A stretch of 64,000 nt of DNA from positions 821,288,817-821,352,816 of the forward strand of contig NC_090445.1 in the NCBI RefSeq assembly GCF_031143425.1, read 5' to 3'. Each line of letters starts with the position of its first letter. The first letter of the stretch is position 1. The position numbers and the translations under genes were made by a program. The DNA comes from Pleurodeles waltl (lineage: Eukaryota; Chordata; Amphibia; Caudata; Salamandridae). Under the pieces are notes generated by a model. That model had not been told where the DNA came from. It made no database searches and was given only the letters and a program-made list of their open reading frames with translations. Below, in pieces: positions 1 through 10,539 of this stretch.

Positions 1-49
1 TGGAGTACATACTTTAAATTCAAAATTGTTTTGTTTTTTTACTTGTATT

Positions 50-207
50 CAGTGACGTAACAAAGGCCCCCGCAGCCGCCGCCCTCAGCAAAATACACGG
101 TGCACGGGCGGCAGGCAGCTGACAGGGTCCTGGGAAGAGGGGGCCACCTCAAAGTACTTTGCAGGGGTGGGGGGCGGGAGTGGGCTTTCATTTTTGTTAC
201 ACCACTG
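50..207. mobile_element. hAT-type MITE (158 bp)
   Basis: The sequence starts CAGTGACGTAACAAA and ends with the near-complement TTTGTTACACCACTG, giving terminal inverted repeats of about 15 bp with two mismatches. The 8 bases outside each end, CTTGTATT (42-49) and CTTGTATG (208-215), agree at 7 of 8 positions, as expected for a decayed 8-bp hAT target duplication. The interior is GC-rich, has no coding potential and cannot encode a transposase. It would depend on a hAT transposase supplied elsewhere. CAGTG ends also fit hAT, but the superfamily call rests mainly on the 8-bp duplication. Confidence 0.6.
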
Positions 208-215
208 CTTGTATG

Positions 216-1120
216 GTTTAATTTGGGGGAATTATATGAGTATCCTATACATCGTAAAGGAGGAACATGTGAAAGGAAGCAAAACACTGTACTGGATACA
301 GTGAGTACACTTGTCATGGAGGTGGACGACAAATTAGTAATGACTAAATTGTTGGAGGCACATTTAGAGAACACGCTTCAGTGGACTATGCGGTGTATTA
401 GACACATATGGGCCTCAAGATTCCGCATCTTCTTCCGCTTTGTGACACTGGCAGTATAATGTATTTGTCTTCGGTAATGCCACTCTTGAAACCTCCCAAG
501 AAAATGCATATTTTTATACAAACTATAAATAAATAGGTGATTTTTTTTCATAAGCATAACTAATTTTATTTTAAAGATTGGGTCTTTAAAATATAACACT
601 AAGCAATCTAAAGGTTATAGATTTGTTATATTTTTAAACGTTGCATAAACTTTCAAAGCGCAGCAATGTAAACTCAAGTAGTTCATGTTTTTCCTGAGAA
701 TGTGATTTAAAAAAAAAATCTAAATTGATGCACACAGACTGTGCATCACATAATGAGTGAAACTTTTTACGGGGTCCACTAACATTATGAAAAAGATGTA
801 TATGCCATTCTTTACAATATTAAAAAATGTGCCTGTTTGAAGGAATCGGTGTCTCTTTGAACCTCCAAAAATAACACACACACACTCTGTCTCGCCTCTT
901 ATTTAGCTTTAGATCTATTTATTGACTAGAATAATACTTCCAAACAATGCTTCCAAATACCACAATTAACGATAAAGCTATGTCACCTCCAGTGAGGGAA
1001 GCATATCAAATATATAGCGGAACATTGCTGTAGAACCTAATTCAATGTCCCTCCTACAGTCAACAAAACAGTGAACTCAGCAGCTCTAGGATGAGCCATG
1101 GGAGAAATAGGAACTGCAGA
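216..1120. other. AT-rich non-coding stretch, nothing recognised
   Basis: AT-rich single-copy-looking sequence with short A/T runs. The open frames overlap on opposite strands, are short and match no family. I see no repeat boundary or exon. Confidence 0.5.
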
Positions 1121-1127
1121 GTAACAA

Positions 1128-1260
1128 TAGAGAAACAAGTATTGGCAAAGCCAATAGGTCTCACCTTGTTTACCCGTTGGCTTTGCCAATACTTTTGCTG
1201 AGGCTGTGCAGAATTGACAATAAAAAGAGAAAAAAGATGTATTAACTTGGTCGCTGCTTG
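1128..1260. repeat. Interspersed repeat with 16-bp hairpin
   Basis: A perfect 16-bp inverted repeat (GTATTGGCAAAGCCAA at 1139-1154, complement at 1177-1192) encloses a 22-base loop containing AGGTCTCACC. Similar sequence recurs at 6709-6840 (AGGTCTCACCTC, TTTTTGCTGATGCTG and ATTGGCAAAAAGAA in the same order) and as a fragment at 60806-60823. The shared order of motifs shows one interspersed family. SINE or MITE origin is undecided, because neither a Pol III box nor a target duplication is visible. Confidence 0.55.
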
Positions 1261-1419
1261 TGGCCACATGATTCTGTAGTCACATGCATGTGTGTTAACA
1301 AATGTGCATGCATATGTCACCATGCATACACGCACATATGCAGTGCCAGGGAGCCATTTTTTTTTTTTAACTCACCAACCTAAGATGATTGACACCACTC
1401 AAATGAGTACCTTTGTTTT

Positions 1420-1446
1420 AAAAAAAAAAATAATAATAATAATAAT
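1420..1446. repeat. A-run followed by (TAA)n microsatellite
   Basis: About 11 A residues followed by five TAA units. It could be the tail of an old retroposon, but no body can be identified next to it. Confidence 0.8.
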
Positions 1447-1449
1447 TTG

Positions 1450-3960
1450 CGCCAAGTGTTTTTTGGACAGCATAGCGGACTGGCCTGGCAGCAAACTGCA
1501 ACTGGCAAGCCCTCCAATAGCATGAAAATCAGAAAATGTATATAAATAACAGCCAAGGGTAGGGGAAGCTAGGAGGAGCTGGTGGGAGGCAACAGTGGAG
1601 GAATGGGTAGGTTGAAGCATCGCAGACATGCATTAGCGCTGGAATGTGGCCCGGCCTGGCAGCACATAGTTGATACCCATCCCTTCCAAAACATAAAATA
1701 ATTGAAAACATTTCAAGTACCATGAGTGTTCAGAGAGCAGTGGCGGAGCAGGTGGGAGTGAGTGAACAGGGCAAGGGGGCAGAATTTGATGGGGATTAGC
1801 AGTACACAAGAAAGACACAGAAAACACATGCACTCTCTTGGAGTGCGTAGTGAAAAAGTATTTCTCTAAATGTGAGCAGTGGAAAGATACAAGTTGACCA
1901 ATCGGAAGGATGGTGAAGAGACTATCCTCAAGGTGAGGCACAAACACAAGAAGAGGAAGGCAAGCCAAGCCATTGAATAAGAAGCATGCAAAAGAGAAGG
2001 AGAATTAAGCTAATCAGTGGTAAGCAAACGGCAGACTCTAAGCCCACTGTATATATTTTTGGTATGGTGTATAGGAGACTTTTGCCTACAGGTGGATAAC
2101 TACTACCTGGTAGAAATTATCCTAAAAGAACCACAAGTGATGGAGTGGAAGAGTGCTGCTCTAGGCATGTCTCCAGGGACACATACCCTGGAACGTCTGC
2201 CATAAGCTGCTAGTCAAGTCTGTAAGTGGGTGATTGGCGGGGATACGTCTCCATGGAAGTCTTCTGTGAGGCCTGTCAGTGTTGGTCTTTAAAGGGATGG
2301 CAAAGGGCTCTAGATAAGGATTTCATTTGGAAGCATTCTACTACACAGCTTTTTGAAGTTGGGAGTAAACATGTAATTCTCATTCCTGGTGGAGGTATTC
2401 TTGAGAACCTAAAAAGAATATTACTTAAAAAAACATTTATTGAGTTAATAAAACCCATTGTTAATCTTGTTGGCGGTGCACTTAAATTAAACTATATATT
2501 TTTTATTCTTCAAATCAGGCAGCAAGATAGCAGTATTCCTGCGTGTCGCATGTTAACATAAGGCAGCATAACTCAGCGCAACATAGCTGTGCAGATGCAA
2601 CTGAACTGAACTGAACATATTCCGCTGGCAGTGCTTGGCAAGATCTCCTTACATCTGTTATTCACTATATTTTCCAGTTGTGATCATTTTCATGATTATA
2701 CGGACTAAAACAGAGCAGTACTCCAGAGTTCTGATGTTCTGTACGAGTGGGATCTCTCCATGTGGGTCTGCAGGAGGGCCAGGTATGAAGATCTTTCAGA
2801 GTGCATCAGTAGAGATGTCTTTTAGGGTGCGATGTACCATGAAACTGTGCCAGGATGGGCCTGGCGGCAATGGCCGGAGGGGCTGTGTAGGTCTGCCAGT
2901 GGGGGCTCATCAGGGGGTGATCAGTACATGGGGGTCTGCGCGGTGGAACAGCGAGGGCAGCTGAGACTCCGCATCTAATTTGGATAATCTTTTAGGGGAA
3001 CTTACCGTGCTTCTTTCTTGAGATAGGAGTTCGCAGACAAGTATTTATTTTCGCTCAAACCCTCTGCATAAAAAATAATCCTATTTTATATTGTTGACAC
3101 CGTGGTCGTGTTCCACAGAAGTAAGAATCTAACTGACGTGTGCAGGTAATTGTTTTTCCATGAATATCAGTGTGCGCTGGGCTGCCTGGCTTTGTGTGAT
3201 TAGAGCCGGACAGGCCTTGTGAAACTAGAGCTCGGGGAAAGTGAATTTCTGTGGCTTTTTTGCTCAAAGGCTGTCAAGCCACGACTGGCACTGATTGCCG
3301 ACGCCATTACCTCATAATGCATTAAACACAGGAACACAGCTTGTCATGCCTGGAGACAATACATTTCGGAAACTTTAGCATGCAAGAGAAATTATTTACA
3401 AAGGTAGCAGGGCTGTGGTTTCAATTACAGTAAGGCGCTGTCGTTCTTGGCGCATTAGAACTGGAACCGGGGGTGTTTTAAGAGCTTAGCGGTGGCTTGG
3501 GTTGCAACGACGGGCAAGGCGGTTCTCGAATGGCTCAGAAAAGGCCATGAACCTACATCACTAGAGGTCCAAGAACCACTGCTAGGTCCAGCTAGAGAGC
3601 TTCGGATTTCTCCTTGAGCTCTTTGAAACCCACAGAGAAAACATACATTGTTTATCAAGGGGTTGTTTTTTCCTCGAAGCTTTGTGATCTGGCTTTTTGT
3701 AGAAATGCAGGTGTCAGGCATGGTGTCTTTAATTTAGCTTTTGCACCATTCGTTAGTTGTATTTCTGGCGTCACTTGTGCAACAGGTTAAAGGAGTGCAT
3801 GTCTCACAGATGTCATGTTTGCTTCAAGTGCTATGATTCGATTTTAAAAATGTGGTTATGCGCAGAGAAGAGGCCTCCTCAGCTCTAATAACACACAACA
3901 TTGTGGATGAGGTGACTCTATCACTACATAATAGCCACATATTAGCAAAAATAAACAAAA
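1450..3960. other. Non-coding stretch, no gene recognised
   Basis: Mixed-composition sequence without a recognisable repeat boundary. The frame at 2226-2561 (111 aa, plus) and the frame at 1633-1968 (minus) have no domain or splice context and are treated as chance. The part around 3300-3440 is AT-rich with TAAT/ATTA core sites (for example CATAATGCATTAAAC) and looks unlike neighbouring repeats. It may be unique or conserved sequence, but that cannot be judged from one genome. Confidence 0.4.
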
Positions 3961-3965
3961 GTTGA

Positions 3966-4350
3966 TTGTATATGCCGCCAGTGGCAGCTGCTACTGAAGG
4001 AGGGTGGCGGGGATAAAAAATAAATAAAAAAAGAACACGTACCTGTTCCGATGGGGGACAGGTTCCGTGTCTCCTCCTTCCTCTCCCTAACTTCCGGCAG
4101 CACACAGGCTCCCAGACTCCCCTAAGCCAATCATGATGCTGCGGTTACCAGTGAGACAGCAGCATCGTGATTGGTTTGAGTGGCCCGGTTCGGCGCTCAG
4201 ATAGGGAGTGGGTGCACGTTCTCCACCCGGGTGTGCAATACAGCCGGGTGGAGAAATGCTAAGTGCGCATGTCTGTTTGGCCGGTCGAACACGGCCGGCC
4301 GAACCATCTTGCACACTTATGGTGTACATACCCCTCCTCCCTGTAACACA
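3966..4350 (+). repeat. Hairpin-chain repeat, copy 1
   Basis: First of three same-orientation copies (others at 37690-38150 and 58563-58995). Shared order: a G-rich head, an A-rich linker ending near TACCTG, a pyrimidine block, then consecutive hairpins. Here these are 4127-4142 with 4159-4174 (16 bp, one mismatch), 4221-4230 with 4244-4253 (CTCCACCCGG, perfect), and a GGCCGG-centred palindrome at 4277-4304 after GTGCGCATGTCTGTTTGG. It does not code for protein. The class is unknown; a non-autonomous DNA element is my best guess because no Pol III promoter or A-tail is seen. Confidence 0.6.
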
Positions 4351-4359
4351 GCCCAACCA

Positions 4360-5635
4360 CGCTTACTTTGTGCGTGTAAAATGAAGGACTGAATAAAATA
4401 AATTGTGCTTCCTTAAAATCTGATTCAAAGCCAAACATGTTATTGTTGGGTCATGTGTGTACCACTGGTGAAATACAGCACTCTAGAAGGGAGGTTTTCA
4501 CTCCTTTGGTAGTACTAAATTCTCAGCTAGGGTGCTTCCACTTGGACATTCCAGCAGAGTGTTCCCTCATTACCATATGGCATATCTCCCTTGAAATGAG
4601 AGGTTACCTCCTTCCTCCAATGCATGTTCAATTATGCAGCATCCATTGATCTGAAGCTCCCACTCAGCTAAAACCAACTGTGATCTGCAATACATTCCAC
4701 CCAAGGGAGAGCCATGGTAATGGGCCAGGGAGTACACGGACGAGTAAATAGTTGTGTAGCCTGCATTGGTTGAAGAGAGTGGCTTACGGCCCGACATTGT
4801 CTCTTCTTCTCGGGTAAAAAATATGGATGAGAGGCAGCAGGTTTTGATGTTTGTTAAGAAAATGTGTTAATTTTGATAAACCAGGATATCCGGTGCTATA
4901 TCAGCTGCTCACTTGAATAGGAGACATAGTGTATGTGAGAAGATGAGACAATGAGAGGAAGCTGAATCTTACTCAGACCAAGGTAGAAGCTTGATGTACT
5001 GATTAATCAATAAGGAGCAAGCAATCAAATCTCGGATCCTTCTTCAGCGTTGAAGTTCAGATGTGTGCAAAATTGACCAACATCTGGGCACCTTCTTTAT
5101 AAGCGAAACATGAACCCTTTTCTGCTAGGAAAGAGGCACATTCATCCATTGTGCATGAATTTGCAGCCATCATCTTCAATAAAGTAAGTTCATCTCACGT
5201 TTTCCTTTTGCCAAGAAAACAATGTAAATACCACAAGGAAAACATTAAAGGGGGGTCAAAACCATGTTTTCAGCCCTGAACTTTCATGTCCTGTATTGAT
5301 GTCTATTCTGGTTTAGGGATATTGGAAATGTTATTGATTCCAAGATGTCTGGATGTATTGCCATTCATTACAACCAGGGATTGGCCAGCTACTGCCTGCA
5401 AATTGTTGACAATGCATCATTAATGCCACCCTGTATGTCACGAAGAGTGTTTCTTGGATTACGCTGTCCTTCCAACCATGCAAGCCCAGGCTGCTTTTTG
5501 GCCATCGGGTTTTCTAAAAACTAAACAATGCTGTATGATGGATACGCTACTTGCCTACCTGCAGCTATCTGTGAACCACCCCACAACATAATATTTCAGA
5601 AATCCCAGTGTTTGAAAACCCCCTGAAGGAGGAAG
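4360..5635. other. Non-coding stretch, nothing recognised
   Basis: No repeat that I can match within the window and no domain-bearing open frame. The short frames at 4437-4649 and 4570-4797 overlap on opposite strands and are not supported. Confidence 0.4.
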
Positions 5636-5639
5636 TCTT

Positions 5640-6075
5640 GAATTTTTGGGGGATTATAAAAATTGTTGCTTATAAAAGGAGTATGGGGCTAATTGATAAT
5701 ACTGTAATATGGCGCATGCCATGAACTTTTGCCATAATCCTCGGTGTAGGCAAAGAGATTTGTGGACTCCGTGCCCTAATGAAATGCAGATGAAACTTTG
5801 TTAGGAACAGTTACTGAGCTGTAATCAATTAGCTTCCAACCATGTCCTCTGGGGGAAAGCAAAGGCTTGGCATATATGCTGCAACCTCTGGAACTGATTT
5901 GGGCTGGTCCTGATTACAACTTTCTAAGCACAAGCAGGCGCGAATGGTTGCTGATTACGAAAACAAATAGAAAACGTATAGGTTTCCACCCAGGTGTAGC
6001 TCCTTGCTTTCCTTCTCTGGTGTTTGACAGCCTGCATTATTTTGGTGTCCTTAGCAACGGCCTGTTTTGAATTAC
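5640..6075. other. Possible conserved non-coding element
   Basis: A stretch with no detectable repeat, carrying clustered homeodomain/POU-like cores: CTAATTGATAAT, AATGAAATGCAGAT (octamer-like), TAATCAATTAG and TGATTACG. This texture is typical of vertebrate developmental enhancers, but motif clusters of this sort also occur by chance in AT-rich DNA. The 67-codon frame at 5867-6070 has no family features. This is inference only. Confidence 0.2.
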
Positions 6076-6708
6076 ACACTCATTCTTTGAAGTTTTAGTG
6101 CTAACATGATTTCCCATTTTTCAGACACTGTATTATTCAGCCATTGCCTCTACAGAAACTGAAAGAGATGCCCAGTGCTAGGTATCTTGTTGGGGGGATT
6201 TGGAAGCTAAATCAATGTAGTGCATTCTGTTATTTTGTTTTCCAGTGGCATAGTTTTTTTGTAGCGAAAATAAGGTTAGATATTAAATGCCAGTGTTTTA
6301 CCAACTTACAAGCTACTTGATTCAGAAGGAAACCATTTTAGGATTGAGAGAAGTGCTCTGCGCTGCTGGTTCATCCTAGTAAAGTAGATGCTAGGATTTA
6401 AGAAGATCGAGTGAGAGGAGTAGTGGTGTATTTTAAGTGTATATGAGAGGATAATAAGGTATTGTCGAAAATGTAACAGCAGCTTTCCTCATTGGCATCC
6501 TCAGGTATTCTGTTTTCTAATAGTCCTAGTAACCCTGAATTTCCCAATATGATCCAGTCCTGACCAGGTTTGTAGAGCGCTAGTAAGGAAACAAATCTGC
6601 ATCTTGCTATATAACAGCCTACCCAAACGAGGGGTTAAAAGACTGCCAAAAACACTGAATTAATCAGCCACAATGTTCCTTTGCCCCAGTGGGGAAGCTT
6701 CATATTAA

Positions 6709-6840
6709 TCAAGCATTGCCAAAACTGACAGGTCTCACCTCTTAGCTGTGTCAATGATTTTTGCTGATGCTGTTCATCATTGGCAAAAAGAATAAAAAGG
6801 GTATGCTGTTGCTAACCAGTATCAGCAAAAAAGGCTAATT
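6709..6840. repeat. Second copy of the 1128-1260 repeat family
   Basis: Shares AGGTCTCACCT, TTTTTGCTGATGCTG and ATTGGCAAAAAGAA in the same order as 1128-1260, but has lost the perfect hairpin (AGCATTGCCAAAACTGACAG replaces the left arm). It is an older, diverged copy. Confidence 0.5.
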
Positions 6841-6849
6841 CAATAATGT

Positions 6850-9235
6850 AAACTGGTGTGTGCATAATAACAGTACAGTGACCCAATAGTGTTAAAGGAA
6901 AAGCTTTCAAACATCACCAGCAGGCAAAGTCATGTGACATGATGGGCCCCCCCAGCTAGTTTTCCTAAATTTACCATTTCAAGAATATGGACGGCCTTGG
7001 ATTGATAAATCTAAAACGAACAAATTTTCTGCACACACTAATCAGATAGAAGCGCTATAAAAGCTAGAAGAGCACTGCTCATGGCACAGTATTTAGAGCA
7101 ACTTTCTTTCCTAGAAACAATATTACACCAGGCAGGCCTGGGTGAAAGATCTTATATGTACAACTGATTAGCCAGTGGCATTATTTAGGGGGTCTCAATA
7201 ACAAAATCTGTACTTTTCTAGAAAGTATCTGTCACAAGTGAGGCTGTCACCTTATACTGCAGTGCCAGAGAGAGAGGTTACACCGGTGATTCTGTGCACC
7301 ACCCTCTTCCATGGAAGCCAGCAGAACAAATATTTCTTCAGTCATAGCGTTTTGTGAAGGCCACGTAAACGTTTTTTCTGCAGTAGAGCAATGATTCTCT
7401 TAAGTATTGTGGCAGACCTTAAAGTCTTCTAATATTTCCTTAGGTTGTCCTTCAAAATACCCCTCAATCCCATGGCTTTTCATGAGGTGGCTCCCAGCTG
7501 CACTGATTCGCTCTTGGAAGCGAGGCCTGATTTCAGTGGGAGGCCAGTGTAGCCCACTTTTGAACTTTTGCAACCAACATAGAGTACTATTCTGGCCCTT
7601 TAGTGAATCTGGATGCTAGGTGGTTTAAAATCTTTGGTAAAAATTATACTTCAATTTTAATAATCTCATTAATGTATCCAAACTTAAGAGTTTATATGAA
7701 ATAAAGTAACCTTGATTCCGAACTTGCAACCTTAACTAATTTCCATTTGTTGAATAAGCAATTCTATGTGACCTCTTAGCAGCACATATTAATTCATCAC
7801 AGAACTATCATAGAACGACTCATGCATTTTTCTCTGAATGTCTTTTCAGGGTGCAAAAGTATGATTTTAATCTTAGGGAGGAAGATGTGCAACGATATTA
7901 GAAAAAAAGGCAGCAAATGCACCCTCCCCTCCAAGGCATAGAAGGCAAAAAACAGCAGAGTGTTTTGAGAAGTTCTGGGACAAGCAGAGGATAAATTGTG
8001 CTAAAATAACTAAGGATTAAAGCTGGAAACTATATAGTTTGCCTTTGCAGGAATAGGTGGGGAGGTGGTCAGTCGCATTCGGTTATAACCTGTAATTGGA
8101 GAAGCCATCCTACAATTCTGGGTAGAACCGACTGATGACCAAAAGACGTGTTAAAGGTGTTACATTGTGGATCACACACACTTTCAAAGCGTTGACTATT
8201 GCATTATTGGCTTTGGTATGCCGACCAATTGACTGGAATATTAGTAATGTTTGTAAACTTTGACTTTCTTGCCAGATTACCAAATGTGCACCACCTGGAG
8301 TGATCCCTTTTTTACTTTAGTTTTAATAAGAGGCAGCTTCTGCACTGGTCACCTTTCAAAATTAAGTTCCTCCACTTCTATGTATCCCACATGAAAGAGG
8401 AACCAAGGGGCCCCCTAATTCCCCGTGGCAGTACTGATGCATATTTCTAGTTGATCTGCCTTTCATTATGAAGGCCTCCGCACATAAAAAGCTAAAGAAA
8501 CGATGCCCCAACGCTTATTGATCGTTTTACACCCACCGAGCCTCGTTTTGGAAGAGTTCATTATATGCCTTTCTTGAGAAATAAATATAATTGACACAGA
8601 AAATTCTTTGGTATTTTATGCTACGTTTTCCCTATCATCTGGGCCTGAATTGTACCTGGATTCTTTATTAATGAAGAAAATAAATTATGTCTGATATCAT
8701 TAAAGTTGAAACTTTCATTTACCGCTGAAGTGTGCCTTCGGGACATATCCGACATGTGAAACAGTGTCCTGTCTAATTCTGAAAATTACATCTGGACGGA
8801 TAAGGTGTTAAATGCTTCCTTTCTTGGCCCTGGTTGTGGGGGAAAGGGTGTTTTTAAACGTTCATGCAGGATTGTTGAAAAGAGTGTTTCCTGCAATGAA
8901 ACTACAACTCGGAAACACTTAATCTGGGTTTCTGATTTTAAATGTGTGCCTTGGCTGGAGCTTGACTGGTGCCTCTGATACTTCCAGAATTTCGATTTTA
9001 GCCCAGATAGATGATATTCCAAGATGGATGACGTTGCATTTGCCCTTCAGACATTTGCTTGCAGTGTGTGCTTCAACAAGACATAAGGGAGATGCCTAAA
9101 GATTAACTAAACGTTTAGGCTCCTATAATTATTTAAGCTTTACGCTTCTGGAGCCTTCGTATAGTAGGATAACTTTGTATTTTTTACGAATGTGAACATG
9201 AGCGTTCATTTCTGTCAGAGGCGATGCTAAGATTT
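6850..9235. other. Non-coding stretch, nothing recognised
   Basis: No repeats matched within the window. Open frames at 7407-7619 and 8786-9022 are short and unsupported. The part 8520-9050 is non-repetitive and of even composition. No exon-like open frame with flanking splice sites stands out. Confidence 0.4.
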
Positions 9236-9244
9236 TTGTCATCC

Positions 9245-9355
9245 ATTGCTTTGAATTGGCCGGTACTGAGTACCGGCAATTTTTATTTTGAGAGGGATAG
9301 TATCGGCACATCTCAAGAACAACGTAATACATTTAATTGGAGAGTACCGGCACTT
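9245..9355. repeat. Short interspersed repeat with CCGGTACT motifs
   Basis: Contains the small palindrome GCCGGTACTGAGTACCGGC (9259-9277) and two related downstream motifs (AGTATCGGCAC, AGTACCGGCAC), each following an AGAG-rich stretch. The internal duplication suggests a fragment of an interspersed repeat. No ends or class can be assigned. Confidence 0.4.
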
Positions 9356-9759
9356 CTTGGACACAAGCAGGCCCTTTAATGTTTCCATTCCAAGCACTCC
9401 AGTTCGCTAGTGGTGATGGTATATTTGATGATTCCCGGGGCAAACTAACAACCTCTTCCCCAACTCAGTAGCTCGAAGTGCGATAGGTAGCCACTTCAAT
9501 GTCCTTGCAGTATTCGCGTCCCTAGCCCCCGCTAGTCTTTATTAGTTTTGCTTTTGGAATCAAGGCACAACTAATCGTCTCTGAGGGCACTAACGTTTTT
9601 TGTTTTGTTTTTGCTTCAGACAATGAGAGATTGAGCATTGTCTTCATCTGGAGGGGGCGTTGCTTTATATGTACCCGTTCCTCTCACGCAGAGATTCCTT
9701 AGCTATGATGTATATAGCACCTAGGATAGGGATTGTAAAAGAATTACATAGTTGGGATG

Positions 9760-10535
9760 GGTGGTTCTGTGCGTGCGCGCGCCAATGTGTTTCTGTATAT
9801 GTACGCGCGTGAGTGTGTGTAAACGTGCATGAATACCTGGATCTGTACAGGTGCACATGATTGTGTGCATACGACTCTCCACCGGTATGTGCTGGTGAGC
9901 AGCTGTGTGGGTGGTGGCGGGGGGCGTTACGCAGGCGTCGGAGTGTCCCTAATCGTATCGGTGCACGCGAGTGTTTGCACCTGTAGGTGGGCACTTGTCT
10001 TTGAGTGTTCGGTTGCGTGACTGTCTGCACCTGCGCGTGCACGTGAGAGTCCTCGAGCCAGGCCCAGCCCATGCACCCGTGTTCTTCAAAGCCCCTGGCT
10101 GGACCCTTTCAGACCAGCTTTTATTGCCTCCCCCGCCTCGGCTTCCTCTTCACAGGTCCCTGGCAGTGCAATCAGGGACATGTTGCATGACGGTGTTAAG
10201 GGATGCGGCTTCCTGACAATTTTGCAAGCAGGCGACGTGTGGAGCGGGCCGGAGGAGCCCAGGAGCGTTCCCCTTTGCTCTCGAGCAGGGGTGCGTTTAA
10301 CGGCCTGCGCGCGTGAAGCCTTGGGCTGTCTGGCTCGATGAAAATAACGAGGCTCGAAGGCTGAACCCCTGAGTGTTGACAACGTTCTTTCCTCGCAGTG
10401 GGTTTTCCGTTTCAGAAAAAGACTCCTCCAACGCATACTTTTATCACTTGTTCTTTTTAGCGTCCCCGAGCGCCTTTTATTCAAACAAAGAGCCCCTTGA
10501 ATCAGCTACTCTTGGCTCCTGTTCGGATTCAGCTG
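9760..10535. promoter_or_regulatory. CpG-dense island, possible promoter
   Basis: CpG occurs roughly 3-7 times per 60 bases (for example 9901-9960 and 10201-10320), far above the flanks, in GC-rich DNA of about 0.8 kb. The left third is a decayed TG/CG alternating tract, so part of the CpG comes from a simple repeat. The right part (10200-10530) is not simple sequence. It could be a CpG-island promoter, or an unmethylated or biased repeat remnant. No TATA box or clear first exon with a donor is visible. The 132-codon minus frame at 10086-10484 has no recognisable domain. Confidence 0.35.
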
Positions 10536-10539
10536 CAGG

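Noticed and set aside
9665..10072. 135-codon minus frame, His/Thr/Arg-rich
   Set aside because: It comes from the decayed TG/CG tract. The composition is that of the simple repeat read as protein.
10086..10484. 132-codon minus frame in the CpG island
   Set aside because: No recognisable domain. GC-rich DNA has few stops by chance. It is kept only as part of the CpG-island note.
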